From a virus, in IMG/VR virus record IMGVR_UViG_3300034093_001004, positions 1-37,162 of that record: a DNA stretch of 37,162 nucleotides, one strand, 5' to 3'. Positions within the stretch are counted from its first letter, which is position 1. Each line of letters opens with the position of its first letter. The notes beneath the pieces are model-generated. The model saw only the letters and a program-made list of their open reading frames with translations, ran no database searches and was not told where the DNA came from. The position numbers and the translations under genes were made by a program. Of the stretch, positions 1 to 7,019 are shown piece after piece.

Positions 1-230
1 CCAGATGTAGCCTGGTCGTAACAAGCGCGGCGCAGTATTACTCCTGCGTTAGCGTCTGTCCCTATTACCGCAGTTTCTCCTGCGGTGTCGTATCGGCTCC
101 ATCCTAATGCTATTAACGCATTAGCCATTGCGAGAATGACGGTTTTGGCGTCCGCATTTGCGGTTGATCCACTTACGTTCAAGTATTTAGCATTTGTGCT
201 AAGTGTGTTTGTAGTTACAGTAACAGCCAT
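1..230 (-). CDS. Partial phage structural protein, 3' end outside window
   Basis: The frame starts with ATG at 230 and stays open to the window edge (76 complete codons), so only the N-terminus is visible. It begins MAVTVTTNTLSTNAKYLNV and contains LIALGWSRYD and VILRRACYDQ. A well-placed AAAGGT lies about 8 bases before the ATG, which supports this start. The window's first lines are clearly richer in G+C (30 of 60 bases in the line at 61-120) than the baseplate genes. It follows a tail-fibre gene in the same direction and is probably another virion or tail protein. I do not recognise a specific family and assign no function. Confidence 0.75.
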   Translation of the reverse strand, partial: MAVTVTTNTLSTNAKYLNVSGSTANADAKTVILAMANALIALGWSRYDTAGETAVIGTDANAGVILRRACYDQATS

Positions 231-374
231 TTTAAAGCACCTTTCCTTATATAAATTTTAGTAAATTCTTTTTTTATGCATTCAACACAGACATTTTATA
301 TTAAATGTTTTTTATTGCTATGTACTATATATGTTTTTAATCTACTACATTTGTGGATATTATAGTACCAAATT
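231..374. other. 144-base AT-rich intergenic gap
   Basis: Very AT-rich spacer between a fibre gene and the truncated last gene. I see no gene and no convincing GC-rich terminator hairpin. No exact TATAAATA is present on the minus strand; a TATAAAA run and a loose TTGAAT/TAAAAT pair (19-base spacing) are the nearest promoter-like strings. The ribosome binding site of the next gene sits at its left end. Confidence 0.4.
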
Positions 375-1349
375 TTAAGTATATATAAATCTTACCGCAA
401 GGTCTGTTCCCGAACCGCTAACTATATTCAGTGTAATATCATCGCTTGTAGTAATGCTGTTATTCGTAAAGTCTGCTTCTAAAAGAATATTGCCTGCTGT
501 TAGAGTAAATTCTTGTAACAGACTTCCATTTTTCTGCACCGCAATAACGATGTTTGTACCAGACGCTGTGGGGAGACTTGCTTCCAACGACCTAAGCACG
601 ATAGTAGACAGCGGTACGTACTCTACTGTCCCAGTTATAGGTCCTGAAAAAGAACCTGATTGTATTAAGTAGAAGAAGTTCTTAGTAGAAGGCGCAGTAT
701 TTATCCAAGCACCGGCAGCGTTGTATATGAACAGTCTACCAACATCAGTTACAAAAGCTAACTGACCGGCAGATATGTTACTTGAAGGTAAATTTGCGAC
801 ACTTGCGTAAATAGTAACTAAACTACTGCCACCGCCTGCTGCGTTTAGTGTTGTGCCGGTGAATGAAAGATTCGTGCCGAGGGTAATTTCCTCAACACTA
901 CCACTCTCGGCAGTAGCCCTACCTAGCAATCTTGCTGTGGTGACGTTTTGAATTTTGGCATATGTAACGGCATCATCTAACAATCCGGCAGTAGGTAAAC
1001 CAGTTGCATTTGTGAGAGTCACTGACGTTGGCGTACCAAGAATTGGTGCGGTCAGAGTCTTATTAGTTAGTGTCTCAACCCCATCTAATGTAACGTTACC
1101 AGCGCCACCGCCACCAGAGGCAAACTCCAATGCGGTAGCACCTGCGTTAACAGTAAGCACTTGACCAGCAGTACCAAGAGCCGTGAGTCCTGTGCCGCCG
1201 TTGGCTATTGGCAAAGTACCAGAAACATCACTTGCCATTCGAACAGTTAAAGTGTTGTTTGCTCCACTAATTGTTTTATTAGTTAAAGTAGCAGTATTTG
1301 ATGCTGTTAAAATATTGCCTGGAGCAACAATGTCAGTTAATGTAGTCAC
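375..1349 (-). CDS. Tail fibre-like protein (LTNKT / NGGTG repeats)
   Basis: A 324-aa protein starting at a GTG (1349) preceded by an AGGT-type ribosome site; an in-frame stop just upstream excludes a longer form. The N-terminal half (about residues 20-130) is made of the phage fibre motifs ATLTNKT, SGTLPIANGGTG and LGTPTSVTLTNATGLP, also found in the 1011-aa and 223-aa fibre proteins of this window. The C-terminal half (about 175-324) lacks these motifs, looks beta-rich and ends VRFIYT; it may be the distal, receptor-facing part. A perfect T4 late promoter lies 35 bases upstream, so it heads its own transcription unit. Probable role: fibre or fibre-associated adhesin. The fibre call is based on motifs; the exact position in the virion is unknown. 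Confidence 0.75.
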   Translation of the reverse strand: MTTLTDIVAPGNILTASNTATLTNKTISGANNTLTVRMASDVSGTLPIANGGTGLTALGTAGQVLTVNAGATALEFASGGGGAGNVTLDGVETLTNKTLTAPILGTPTSVTLTNATGLPTAGLLDDAVTYAKIQNVTTARLLGRATAESGSVEEITLGTNLSFTGTTLNAAGGGSSLVTIYASVANLPSSNISAGQLAFVTDVGRLFIYNAAGAWINTAPSTKNFFYLIQSGSFSGPITGTVEYVPLSTIVLRSLEASLPTASGTNIVIAVQKNGSLLQEFTLTAGNILLEADFTNNSITTSDDITLNIVSGSGTDLAVRFIYT

Positions 1350-1383
1350 GATTTTACCTAGTTAAATTTAATTGTCTTTATTC

Positions 1384-1391
1384 TATTTATA
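1384..1391 (-). promoter_or_regulatory. T4-type late promoter TATAAATA
   Basis: The minus strand reads TATAAATA here, an exact match to the T4 late promoter -10 element (gp55/gp33/gp45-dependent in T4). It lies in the 87-base gap between the sulfotransferase and the fibre gene, 35 bases before the GTG start. The same 35-base spacing occurs at the 9286-9293 promoter. Confidence 0.75.
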
Positions 1392-1436
1392 ACAGTTAAT
1401 TATCATATTAGTTGCTGTAATCATGATGACGAGCCG

Positions 1437-2267
1437 TTACCGAACAAAAATGTAGTCCGTCTTCACTGCAAAATCAAGCTCTGGCTCTGCTGGAACACGC
1501 CAGAACTCTTTACCCGCATACTTCTCCCAGACTGATCTTGGCAGTATGGTGGGTCGCTCTTCCCACGTTACCTTGCGCCTTACGGTGTGCAGGCTCTTCA
1601 TGTTCAGCGCCCTGTCAAACACCTCGTTTTCGTACTCCACGTTATCAAAGTCGTGGTCAAAGTATGGCTTACCAATAAACTGGTAAATCTCGCGCATGAC
1701 ACCCTCAGGCGTTTTGCACAATGACTCGTACTCTACCAGCATAATCATGTCGGGGTTGAGTAGCAGACCCTCTTCAAGAAAGTAGTACGGCTTAACCACC
1801 TGACCCTCTTTTTTAACGTCCATCAGCGCATCGCAGCGTGTGGTGACGGTCTGTCGTGCCTCATCATCAGTTAAGGTAGCATTATATAACGAGTTCTTAG
1901 CAGCAATGCGTTCAAAGCTATCCAGTATCCACGGTAAGTCGCGCACACAGCAAATGATCTTGGTCTGCGGGTACAGTTCTTTTAACAGGGAGGTTTTGGC
2001 CGTCCAGCCTCGGCTTGTATCAAATACGGTCTTGGGCGTAACTGCGTCATAATAGGATTGCACTAATGCGCGTAAAATGTGCTTCCTGCGCGGCTCATCA
2101 ATCAGGTGGTTGCTCTCGCTTTCAGTAATGCCGTTGATGGTTGATGCCACCAAACCTCGAACCGGAGAGGATATGTCCGCATAGAAGTCAGGGTTCTGCC
2201 GCAAGATAGCTGACAGAAGTGTAGAGCCTGATCTAGGCAGACCTGATATAAAGAAAAGCTCTTTCAC
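1437..2267 (-). CDS. Sulfotransferase (PAPS-dependent, P-loop type)
   Basis: A 276-aa protein with the sulfotransferase 5'-phosphosulfate loop at residues 6-20 (FISGLPRSGSTLLSA) and a likely 3'-phosphate-binding segment CVRDLPWILDSF at 107-118 (Arg109, Ser117). The family transfers sulfate from PAPS to hydroxyl or amino groups of carbohydrates, proteins or small molecules. The substrate cannot be read from sequence; with fibre and lectin-like genes on both sides, a virion fibre or a host surface glycan are candidates. Start is GTG at 2267, overlapping the previous gene's TGA as GTGA, so translation is probably coupled. G+C is about 52-53% in the lines counted (1501-1560, 2161-2220), well above the baseplate genes, suggesting a separate origin. 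No signal peptide or membrane segment is seen. Length is typical of a single-domain sulfotransferase. Confidence 0.9.
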   Translation of the reverse strand: MKELFFISGLPRSGSTLLSAILRQNPDFYADISSPVRGLVASTINGITESESNHLIDEPRRKHILRALVQSYYDAVTPKTVFDTSRGWTAKTSLLKELYPQTKIICCVRDLPWILDSFERIAAKNSLYNATLTDDEARQTVTTRCDALMDVKKEGQVVKPYYFLEEGLLLNPDMIMLVEYESLCKTPEGVMREIYQFIGKPYFDHDFDNVEYENEVFDRALNMKSLHTVRRKVTWEERPTILPRSVWEKYAGKEFWRVPAEPELDFAVKTDYIFVR

Positions 2268-2701
2268 GCTTGGTTTTCCATTGGGACCCAGTTAACCGTT
2301 TCTTCGTCCCATTGATACGCAACATTACCGCCGTTCATAATTGCATCAGCGGGTCTTGGTACGGGTGGTGTCCAACTCATGGTGTCCAGTTGCATAATCC
2401 ATGACGGGTAGGGTCTACGCGCCTCAAGTTCTGCCTGTTTATGCTCAAGCCAGTCTTGCTCGGTCAGCACTTCTAACACTCCAGCGACATCGGTGTCGGC
2501 GTCATCATCACAGGTACAGTAGTACTTAGGCGCGCGAAGGTATGTACCCGTTAAATCAGTGCTGACAGGCCATGTTGATTGATCACTCCAACTGTATGTC
2601 AGCCCCTTAACATTGGGCATTGATGGCCCTGTGCGCTGCGGCTCTACGGTGCAGGGTATTTTAGTTACTGCGTCTACTTCGGTTACACATATGTACATCA
2701 T
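2264..2701 (-). CDS. Conserved-type hypothetical phage protein (PYPSW / WDE motifs)
   Basis: A 145-aa acidic protein of unknown function. The C-terminal half holds RRPYPSWIMQLDTMSWTPPV and YQWDEETVNWVP, Trp/Pro-rich motifs I associate with small proteins near tail genes in marine T4-like phages. A Cys-rich YYCTCDDDADTD segment lies near residues 60-71. It begins MM; a GAGGG ribosome site lies 3 bases before the first ATG (2701) and 6 before the second (2698), so the second Met may be the true start. It sits 12 bases after the lectin-like gene and overlaps the sulfotransferase start by 4 bases, so the three genes form one translated block. Whether it is a virion protein, chaperone or something else is not decidable here. 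Confidence 0.75.
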   Translation of the reverse strand: MMYICVTEVDAVTKIPCTVEPQRTGPSMPNVKGLTYSWSDQSTWPVSTDLTGTYLRAPKYYCTCDDDADTDVAGVLEVLTEQDWLEHKQAELEARRPYPSWIMQLDTMSWTPPVPRPADAIMNGGNVAYQWDEETVNWVPMENQA

Positions 2702-2713
2702 TGACCCTCAAAA

Positions 2714-3400
2714 TTAAATTGCGACTTTACGAATGGCGCGGGCATTCCCTTGGTAGTTTTTGAATGCCCCGCGGGCACCGTAACTGTCTGCGTAGTATCC
2801 GGTTCGCATTTCCCGCCTAAATGCTTTACTACTGGAAGCTTCCGTACTATCCCAGTAGAACGGTGCTGACGACCCGTCAGTACCCCTGTTAAAAAACTGA
2901 GCGCCGCCGCTGCCATCACCGGCCGCTTGCCATGCAGATAGTGGGGTTCGCGGGGGTACAGACGATGTATAATTTGAACGCTGCGGTACTGCGTAGCCAT
3001 TACCACCTTTGCCAGTATTATTTTGGTTAGTGTCCGGCTTAAAGTAGAAGTAGAGTTGTTCCATTTCCTTCTTCGCGGGCATGTACCAGTCGTCATAGCC
3101 CCCGGCGACCAAGTTTGAGCAGGAAGTACCAAGGGGGGATGAGATTGCTACCATGGCGGCAGTATTAGACGCTCCGTTAAACTCGCTAGTACCATTACTA
3201 GTAGCCAGGCCTGGGGACCATGCTCCGTAGAACTCTCCAACAGATTTCGATGCAACAACTAAGCGGTGCGTAGCAACGCCGTTAGCATTCACCGAAAATA
3301 GTCCAGCGTAGAACCCACCTTGATAGGCGTCCCCTATTGCAGGCTCTGGAAGACTAAACGACCTCTGGTTCATAAAAACCACTTGACTAACACTACTCAT
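2714..3400 (-). CDS. DUF1566-type (C-type-lectin-like fold) adhesin, probable fibre tip
   Basis: A 228-aa protein with DUF1566/Lcl hallmarks: GYDDWYMPAKKEMEQLY at residues 101-117, FYWDSTEAS at 181-189 and the terminal RAIRKVAI. Members have a C-type-lectin or formylglycine-enzyme-like fold and often occur at the tips of phage adhesins. The middle is rich in Ser, Gly and Asn (AAGDGSGGAQFFNRGTDGSS), as expected of surface loops. A longer frame starts at 3451, but I place the start at ATG 3400: it forms an ATGA overlap with the stop of the 1011-aa fibre and has AGGGAG 9 bases upstream. The coupling suggests it works with that fibre, for example as a separate tip subunit. G+C is higher than in the baseplate genes, as in its two downstream neighbours. 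Receptor binding is inferred from fold and context. Confidence 0.75.
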   Translation of the reverse strand: MSSVSQVVFMNQRSFSLPEPAIGDAYQGGFYAGLFSVNANGVATHRLVVASKSVGEFYGAWSPGLATSNGTSEFNGASNTAAMVAISSPLGTSCSNLVAGGYDDWYMPAKKEMEQLYFYFKPDTNQNNTGKGGNGYAVPQRSNYTSSVPPRTPLSAWQAAGDGSGGAQFFNRGTDGSSAPFYWDSTEASSSKAFRREMRTGYYADSYGARGAFKNYQGNARAIRKVAI

Positions 3401-6400
3401 GTTAAACCACTCCCTGAGATAAGCCACTGGGTAGAAGTAATCTTGATGCAAGTTGCCGAACCATTTGTAGCCAAGGTTCGTGAACCTGTTGTACCAGCCG
3501 ATGACAAAGTTAGTGTGTCAGACGTTATTGCAATCGTGACATTCGCTACCGCCATGTTGATGAACGTAATAGTCGTACCGATAGGGTAGGCTACTGAACT
3601 GTTAGCCGGGATCGTAAACGTCCGTGCGTTGTTGTCGCCAACTGGGTGAAATATGTGCTTGCCAGCGTCATCTAAAACAAGAGTGTACGCCGCAGACTGA
3701 GAGTTTTGCGGGATATTCCTAAAGCCCACTGCATCTGTGCCGTCTACAGTACAGCCTGACAACGTACCAGAAGATGGTGTACCAAGTGCTGGTGTTACAA
3801 GCGTTGGGCTGTTTGCAAATACAAGAGCGCCAGTTCCTGTTTCATCTGTGATTGCTGAGATTAAATTTGCTGAACTAGGAGTCGCCAAGAATGTGGCAAC
3901 ACCAGCACCAAGACCAGAAACACCAGTAGAAATTGGAAGACCCGTTGTATTAGTTAAAGTACCAGATGCTGGAGTACCAAGAGCAGGTGCTGTTAGTGTC
4001 GGACTGGTAAGTGTCTTATTTGTAAGAGTTTGTGTACCTGCTAAAGTAACTTCTGAGCCACCGCCAGCACCTAATTGGGTATAAACTTCCCATGTTGTGC
4101 CATCATAAACAAGTTGCACACTCACACCAGTGATATTACAAACTAAATTTTCAGCGGCATTCGCAATAGTTGAACCGTTTCTGGCAATTGTAAGATTATT
4201 GGTTCCCCAAGCATTACCAGAATCTGCTATTACAACCTGAGCACCTGTGGCTGGTGTAGCAGGCAATGTTACTGTAAATGCTCCACCTGAAGTGTCTGCT
4301 AAAACACCTTCTAAATCAGAAGTTGTATAATTGGCAGTTTTTACGACATATTCAAGTCCACCGCCACCACCGCCGCCGCTAGGAGCAGCAGATGTCCATG
4401 TTGTACCATTACTTGTCAATACATTGCCATTTGAACCTGGTGCTACAAAGTTGACTGACGAGGTTCCGTTACCAATAATTACGTTATTAGCAGTCAGTGT
4501 GGTTAAACCAGTACCACCGTTGGCAACAGGTAAAGTACCCGTCACACCAGTTGTTAGTGGTAAACCAGTTGCATTTGTTAGTGTCCCGCTAGACGGTGTT
4601 CCCAGGGCAGGCGTAACTAATGTTGGACTATTAGCAAATACCAAAGCCCCAGTGCCTGTTTCGTCAGTAACGGCAGCAGCTAAGTTAGCCGATGACGGTG
4701 TGCCAAGAAAAGTTTCTATGCCTGTGCCGAAAGACGTTATGCCTGTGCCTCCGTTGGCAACAGGTAAAGTACCTGTCACACCAGTAGACAATGGAAGTCC
4801 TGTTGCGGCTGTCAGTGTTTGATTAGCTAATGGAACCCATCCTCCTGCATGTGCAAAAAATATTTTACCATCAGCGTGACTGTGTGCTAGAGCACCGTGA
4901 TATGTAGTAGCATTTGGGAAAGCTGCTTGATTATCAAAATAAAATGGAATTATATTACCTACGGTACCGCCGGTGATTACACCGCTAACATTCAATGTTG
5001 TCAATGTACCAACACTGGTAATATTAGGTTGAGCCGCAGTTGTTACAGTAGCAGCAGTTCCCGTTGTATTTTGATTACCAGCAGTGTTAACACCAGGTAA
5101 ATCAATGTTTGCTGAACCATTAAATGAAACACCGCCAATATTTCTAGCAGTAGTCAGTGTTGCAGCAGATCCTGTTGTATTCTGGTTACCGGTAGTGTTA
5201 ACACCAGGTAAATCAATGTTTGCTGAACCATTGAAACTTACACCACCAATATTTCTAGCAGTAGTCAGTGTTGCAGCAGAACCGGTTGTATTCTGAGTAC
5301 CAGCTTCATTGACACCAGGCAAGTTGATATTAGCAGATCCATTAAAAGAAACACCACCAATCGTTCTAGCAGTTTCTAGTGTTGAAGCAGTACTGGCATT
5401 GCCTATCAATGCTCCACGGAAATTAGTTGCTTCAAAATCACCCTTTGTACCGCTAAATACTTCACTAGTATTAGTAGCATCAGGTATGAATGTAAAATAT
5501 CCAGTTGAATCATCATAACCAAAAAATCCATTTTTAGCAGAACTACCGGTATGATAACGAAATTCAATACCTCTGTCCTTATTGTCATCAGAAGACGGAG
5601 TTGCGTCTCCCCCAAGCGTAATAATTGGGTCATCTACAGTGAGTGTGGTTGAATTTATAGTTGTAGTGGTTCCATCAATTTGTAATTCACCACTAATAAT
5701 AACCTTGCCAGTACCGTTAGGTGCTAATGTAATGTTACCATTGCTAACCGAAACAATACTTTGCCCGTTGACATCTAAACTACCACCTAATTGTGGAGTA
5801 GTATCTTCAACAACATTTACTAATGGTGCTGTACCACTACTTGCTGATGTAATACGCCCTTTACTATCTACAGTAATATTGGCGTAAGTATAACTTGCAG
5901 GTGTCACCGCAGTATTTGCTAATGTACCTGCACCAGTAACGTTACCTGAACCATCAAAACTTCCACTAGTATAAGTTAAATCACCAGTAATGGCAATTGT
6001 TCTTCCAGTTGTTAAGGTAGCTGCTGACCCCGTTGTATTCTGGTTACCAGTAGTATTAACACCTGGTAAATCAATTGCTGCTGAACCATTAAATGAAACA
6101 CCGCCGATATTTCTAGCAGTAGTCAGTGTTGCAGCAGATCCTGTTGTATTCTGATTACCAGCAGTGTTAACACCAGGTAAATCAATATTAGCAGAGCCGT
6201 TAAAAGAAACACCACCAATATTTCTTGGAGTAGCCAATGTAGCTGCTGTTGTAGCAGTTATTGTACTAACATTTGACAAATCTGCTTTTGCAATTTCAGT
6301 GCCGCCAACAGTAGACCCATCATGCACTACTATAGTCTTTTTGGTAGTATTTACAGTTACTTCACCTTGAGCACCTGTAAAAGACTCATGCTGTACTGTT

Positions 6401-6432
6401 GTGCCTCTTCTCAATTGTACTTGTGTTGGCAT
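3397..6432 (-). CDS. Long tail fibre protein with 37-residue repeats
   Basis: A 1011-aa fibre-like protein. Residues 1-50 (QVQLRRGTT...GEVTVNTTKKTIVVHDG) resemble the N-terminal adaptor of many phage fibres. There follow 37-residue repeats containing ARNIGGVSFNGSANIDLPGV (two at 67-140, three at 353-463), a central non-repeat domain at about 150-350 (LGGSLDVNGQSIVS; DRGIEFRYHTGSSAKNGFFG), and then LTNKT, LGTPSSGTLTNATGLP and GTLPVANGGTG motifs. A Gly-run hinge (SGGGGGGG) lies near residue 695. The last ~110 residues (from about RNIPQNSQSAAY) form a distinct beta-rich end whose DNA is G+C-richer (31 of 60 at 3601-3660). ATG 6432 has an AAGGA ribosome site. Its stop overlaps the lectin-like gene as ATGA, which suggests fibre shaft plus tip. 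Which T4 fibre it replaces is unknown. Confidence 0.85.
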   Translation of the reverse strand: MPTQVQLRRGTTVQHESFTGAQGEVTVNTTKKTIVVHDGSTVGGTEIAKADLSNVSTITATTAATLATPRNIGGVSFNGSANIDLPGVNTAGNQNTTGSAATLTTARNIGGVSFNGSAAIDLPGVNTTGNQNTTGSAATLTTGRTIAITGDLTYTSGSFDGSGNVTGAGTLANTAVTPASYTYANITVDSKGRITSASSGTAPLVNVVEDTTPQLGGSLDVNGQSIVSVSNGNITLAPNGTGKVIISGELQIDGTTTTINSTTLTVDDPIITLGGDATPSSDDNKDRGIEFRYHTGSSAKNGFFGYDDSTGYFTFIPDATNTSEVFSGTKGDFEATNFRGALIGNASTASTLETARTIGGVSFNGSANINLPGVNEAGTQNTTGSAATLTTARNIGGVSFNGSANIDLPGVNTTGNQNTTGSAATLTTARNIGGVSFNGSANIDLPGVNTAGNQNTTGTAATVTTAAQPNITSVGTLTTLNVSGVITGGTVGNIIPFYFDNQAAFPNATTYHGALAHSHADGKIFFAHAGGWVPLANQTLTAATGLPLSTGVTGTLPVANGGTGITSFGTGIETFLGTPSSANLAAAVTDETGTGALVFANSPTLVTPALGTPSSGTLTNATGLPLTTGVTGTLPVANGGTGLTTLTANNVIIGNGTSSVNFVAPGSNGNVLTSNGTTWTSAAPSGGGGGGGLEYVVKTANYTTSDLEGVLADTSGGAFTVTLPATPATGAQVVIADSGNAWGTNNLTIARNGSTIANAAENLVCNITGVSVQLVYDGTTWEVYTQLGAGGGSEVTLAGTQTLTNKTLTSPTLTAPALGTPASGTLTNTTGLPISTGVSGLGAGVATFLATPSSANLISAITDETGTGALVFANSPTLVTPALGTPSSGTLSGCTVDGTDAVGFRNIPQNSQSAAYTLVLDDAGKHIFHPVGDNNARTFTIPANSSVAYPIGTTITFINMAVANVTIAITSDTLTLSSAGTTGSRTLATNGSATCIKITSTQWLISGSGLT
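5044..5376 (-). repeat. Three tandem 111-bp repeats in fibre gene
   Basis: Residues 353-463 of the 1011-aa fibre are three consecutive 37-residue copies built on ARNIGGVSFNGSANIDLPGV followed by NQNTTGSAATL. DNA copies are near-identical and also match the copies at 6013-6234 and 7878-8321. Confidence 0.9.
6013..6234 (-). repeat. Two tandem 111-bp repeats in fibre gene
   Basis: Residues 67-140 of the 1011-aa fibre: two copies of the same 37-residue unit as at 5044-5376, followed by a variant beginning TTGRTIAITGDLTY that leads into the next domain. The same exit sequence (TTPRTIAISGDLTY) follows the repeats of the 539-aa fibre. Confidence 0.9.
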
Positions 6433-6450
6433 TTTTTTATCCTTTAATTT

Positions 6451-6783
6451 TTATGTAAGACCGCCAAGGTCTATACTGGCTAGCGCATTACTCGGTGTTG
6501 TATTAGCATCAAATGAAATGTCAACTAGAATACCAAATGCAGTTTCTTGAGATAATGCTGAAAGATTACCATAATCACCTGTTGGAAACGGAAAAAAGTT
6601 AAATCCAGTAGGTTCAGAAAAATTAGCAACTTTTACTATATTATCATTACTATCACGAATAAATATTATTTTATCAACAATATTTACCGCGACTTCGCCC
6701 TGAGCTATAGTCGAAGTAGTAGGTTCTACTCCGACAGACTCAGACCTTTTTAGTTTAATTACTGTTGCTGTTGGTGCTGTCAT
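6451..6783 (-). CDS. Small fibre-type structural protein
   Basis: A 110-aa protein. The N-terminal VIKLKRSESVGVEPTTSTIA and GEVAVNIVDKIIFIRD form the same adaptor-like motif (KRSE...PTT...GE.A.N..D) that opens the 539-aa and 1011-aa fibres, here without a repeat shaft. The C-terminus SIDLGGLT resembles the DGGTF ends of two neighbours. The start ATG (6783) lies 29 bases inside the preceding 80-aa gene and has only a weak ribosome site, so it probably depends on coupled translation. Likely role: a short fibre, fibre socket or capping protein; this is inference from the shared motif and location. Confidence 0.75.
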   Translation of the reverse strand: MTAPTATVIKLKRSESVGVEPTTSTIAQGEVAVNIVDKIIFIRDSNDNIVKVANFSEPTGFNFFPFPTGDYGNLSALSQETAFGILVDISFDANTTPSNALASIDLGGLT

Positions 6784-6997
6784 TTACATTTTCTTGTTTT
6801 TTACTTTTATTAGTGTAAAGTGTTAATTTTTGTTTTAACGTTTCATTTTCATTATATAAAATTTCTTTTTCTTTCACTACTATATTTAATCTAGTTTCAA
6901 GCATTATAATATCTAATAGTAAATCAGTATATTTTTTTGACAAAAGATTAATATACTCATTTATTAAAGTAGTGTTATTTGTATTTTGATTTTCCAT
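6755..6997 (-). CDS. Small coiled-coil protein, function unknown
   Basis: An 80-aa protein, Asn- and Lys-rich. Residues ~10-65 (INEYINLLSKKYTDLLLDII; VVKEKEILYNENETLKQKL) show heptad-like Leu/Ile spacing and probably form one long coiled coil; both ends are disordered and Asn/Ser-rich. It starts at ATG 6997 after a weak GAGAG ribosome site, 22 bases beyond the stop of the 539-aa fibre, and overlaps the next gene by 29 bases. A similar small coiled-coil protein (77 aa) sits beside the 223-aa fibre. Trimerisation or fibre-assembly helper is a possible role; I do not recognise the family. Confidence 0.7.
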   Translation of the reverse strand: MENQNTNNTTLINEYINLLSKKYTDLLLDIIMLETRLNIVVKEKEILYNENETLKQKLTLYTNKSKKQENVNDSTNSNSN

Positions 6998-7019
6998 AAT
7001 AAACTCTCAAAAAATTAAA

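Noticed and set aside
1400-1436. Short ATCATGAT palindrome as a terminator after the sulfotransferase
   Set aside because: The stem is too short and has no T-run.
2698-3132. 144-codon minus-strand frame overlapping the lectin-like gene
   Set aside because: It lies almost wholly within the DUF1566-type gene in another frame, with a low-complexity basic sequence and no family motif.
3401-3451. Longer N-terminus for the lectin-like gene (start at 3451)
   Set aside because: The start at 3400 has an AGGGAG site and the usual ATGA overlap; the extra 17 residues overlap the fibre coding sequence.
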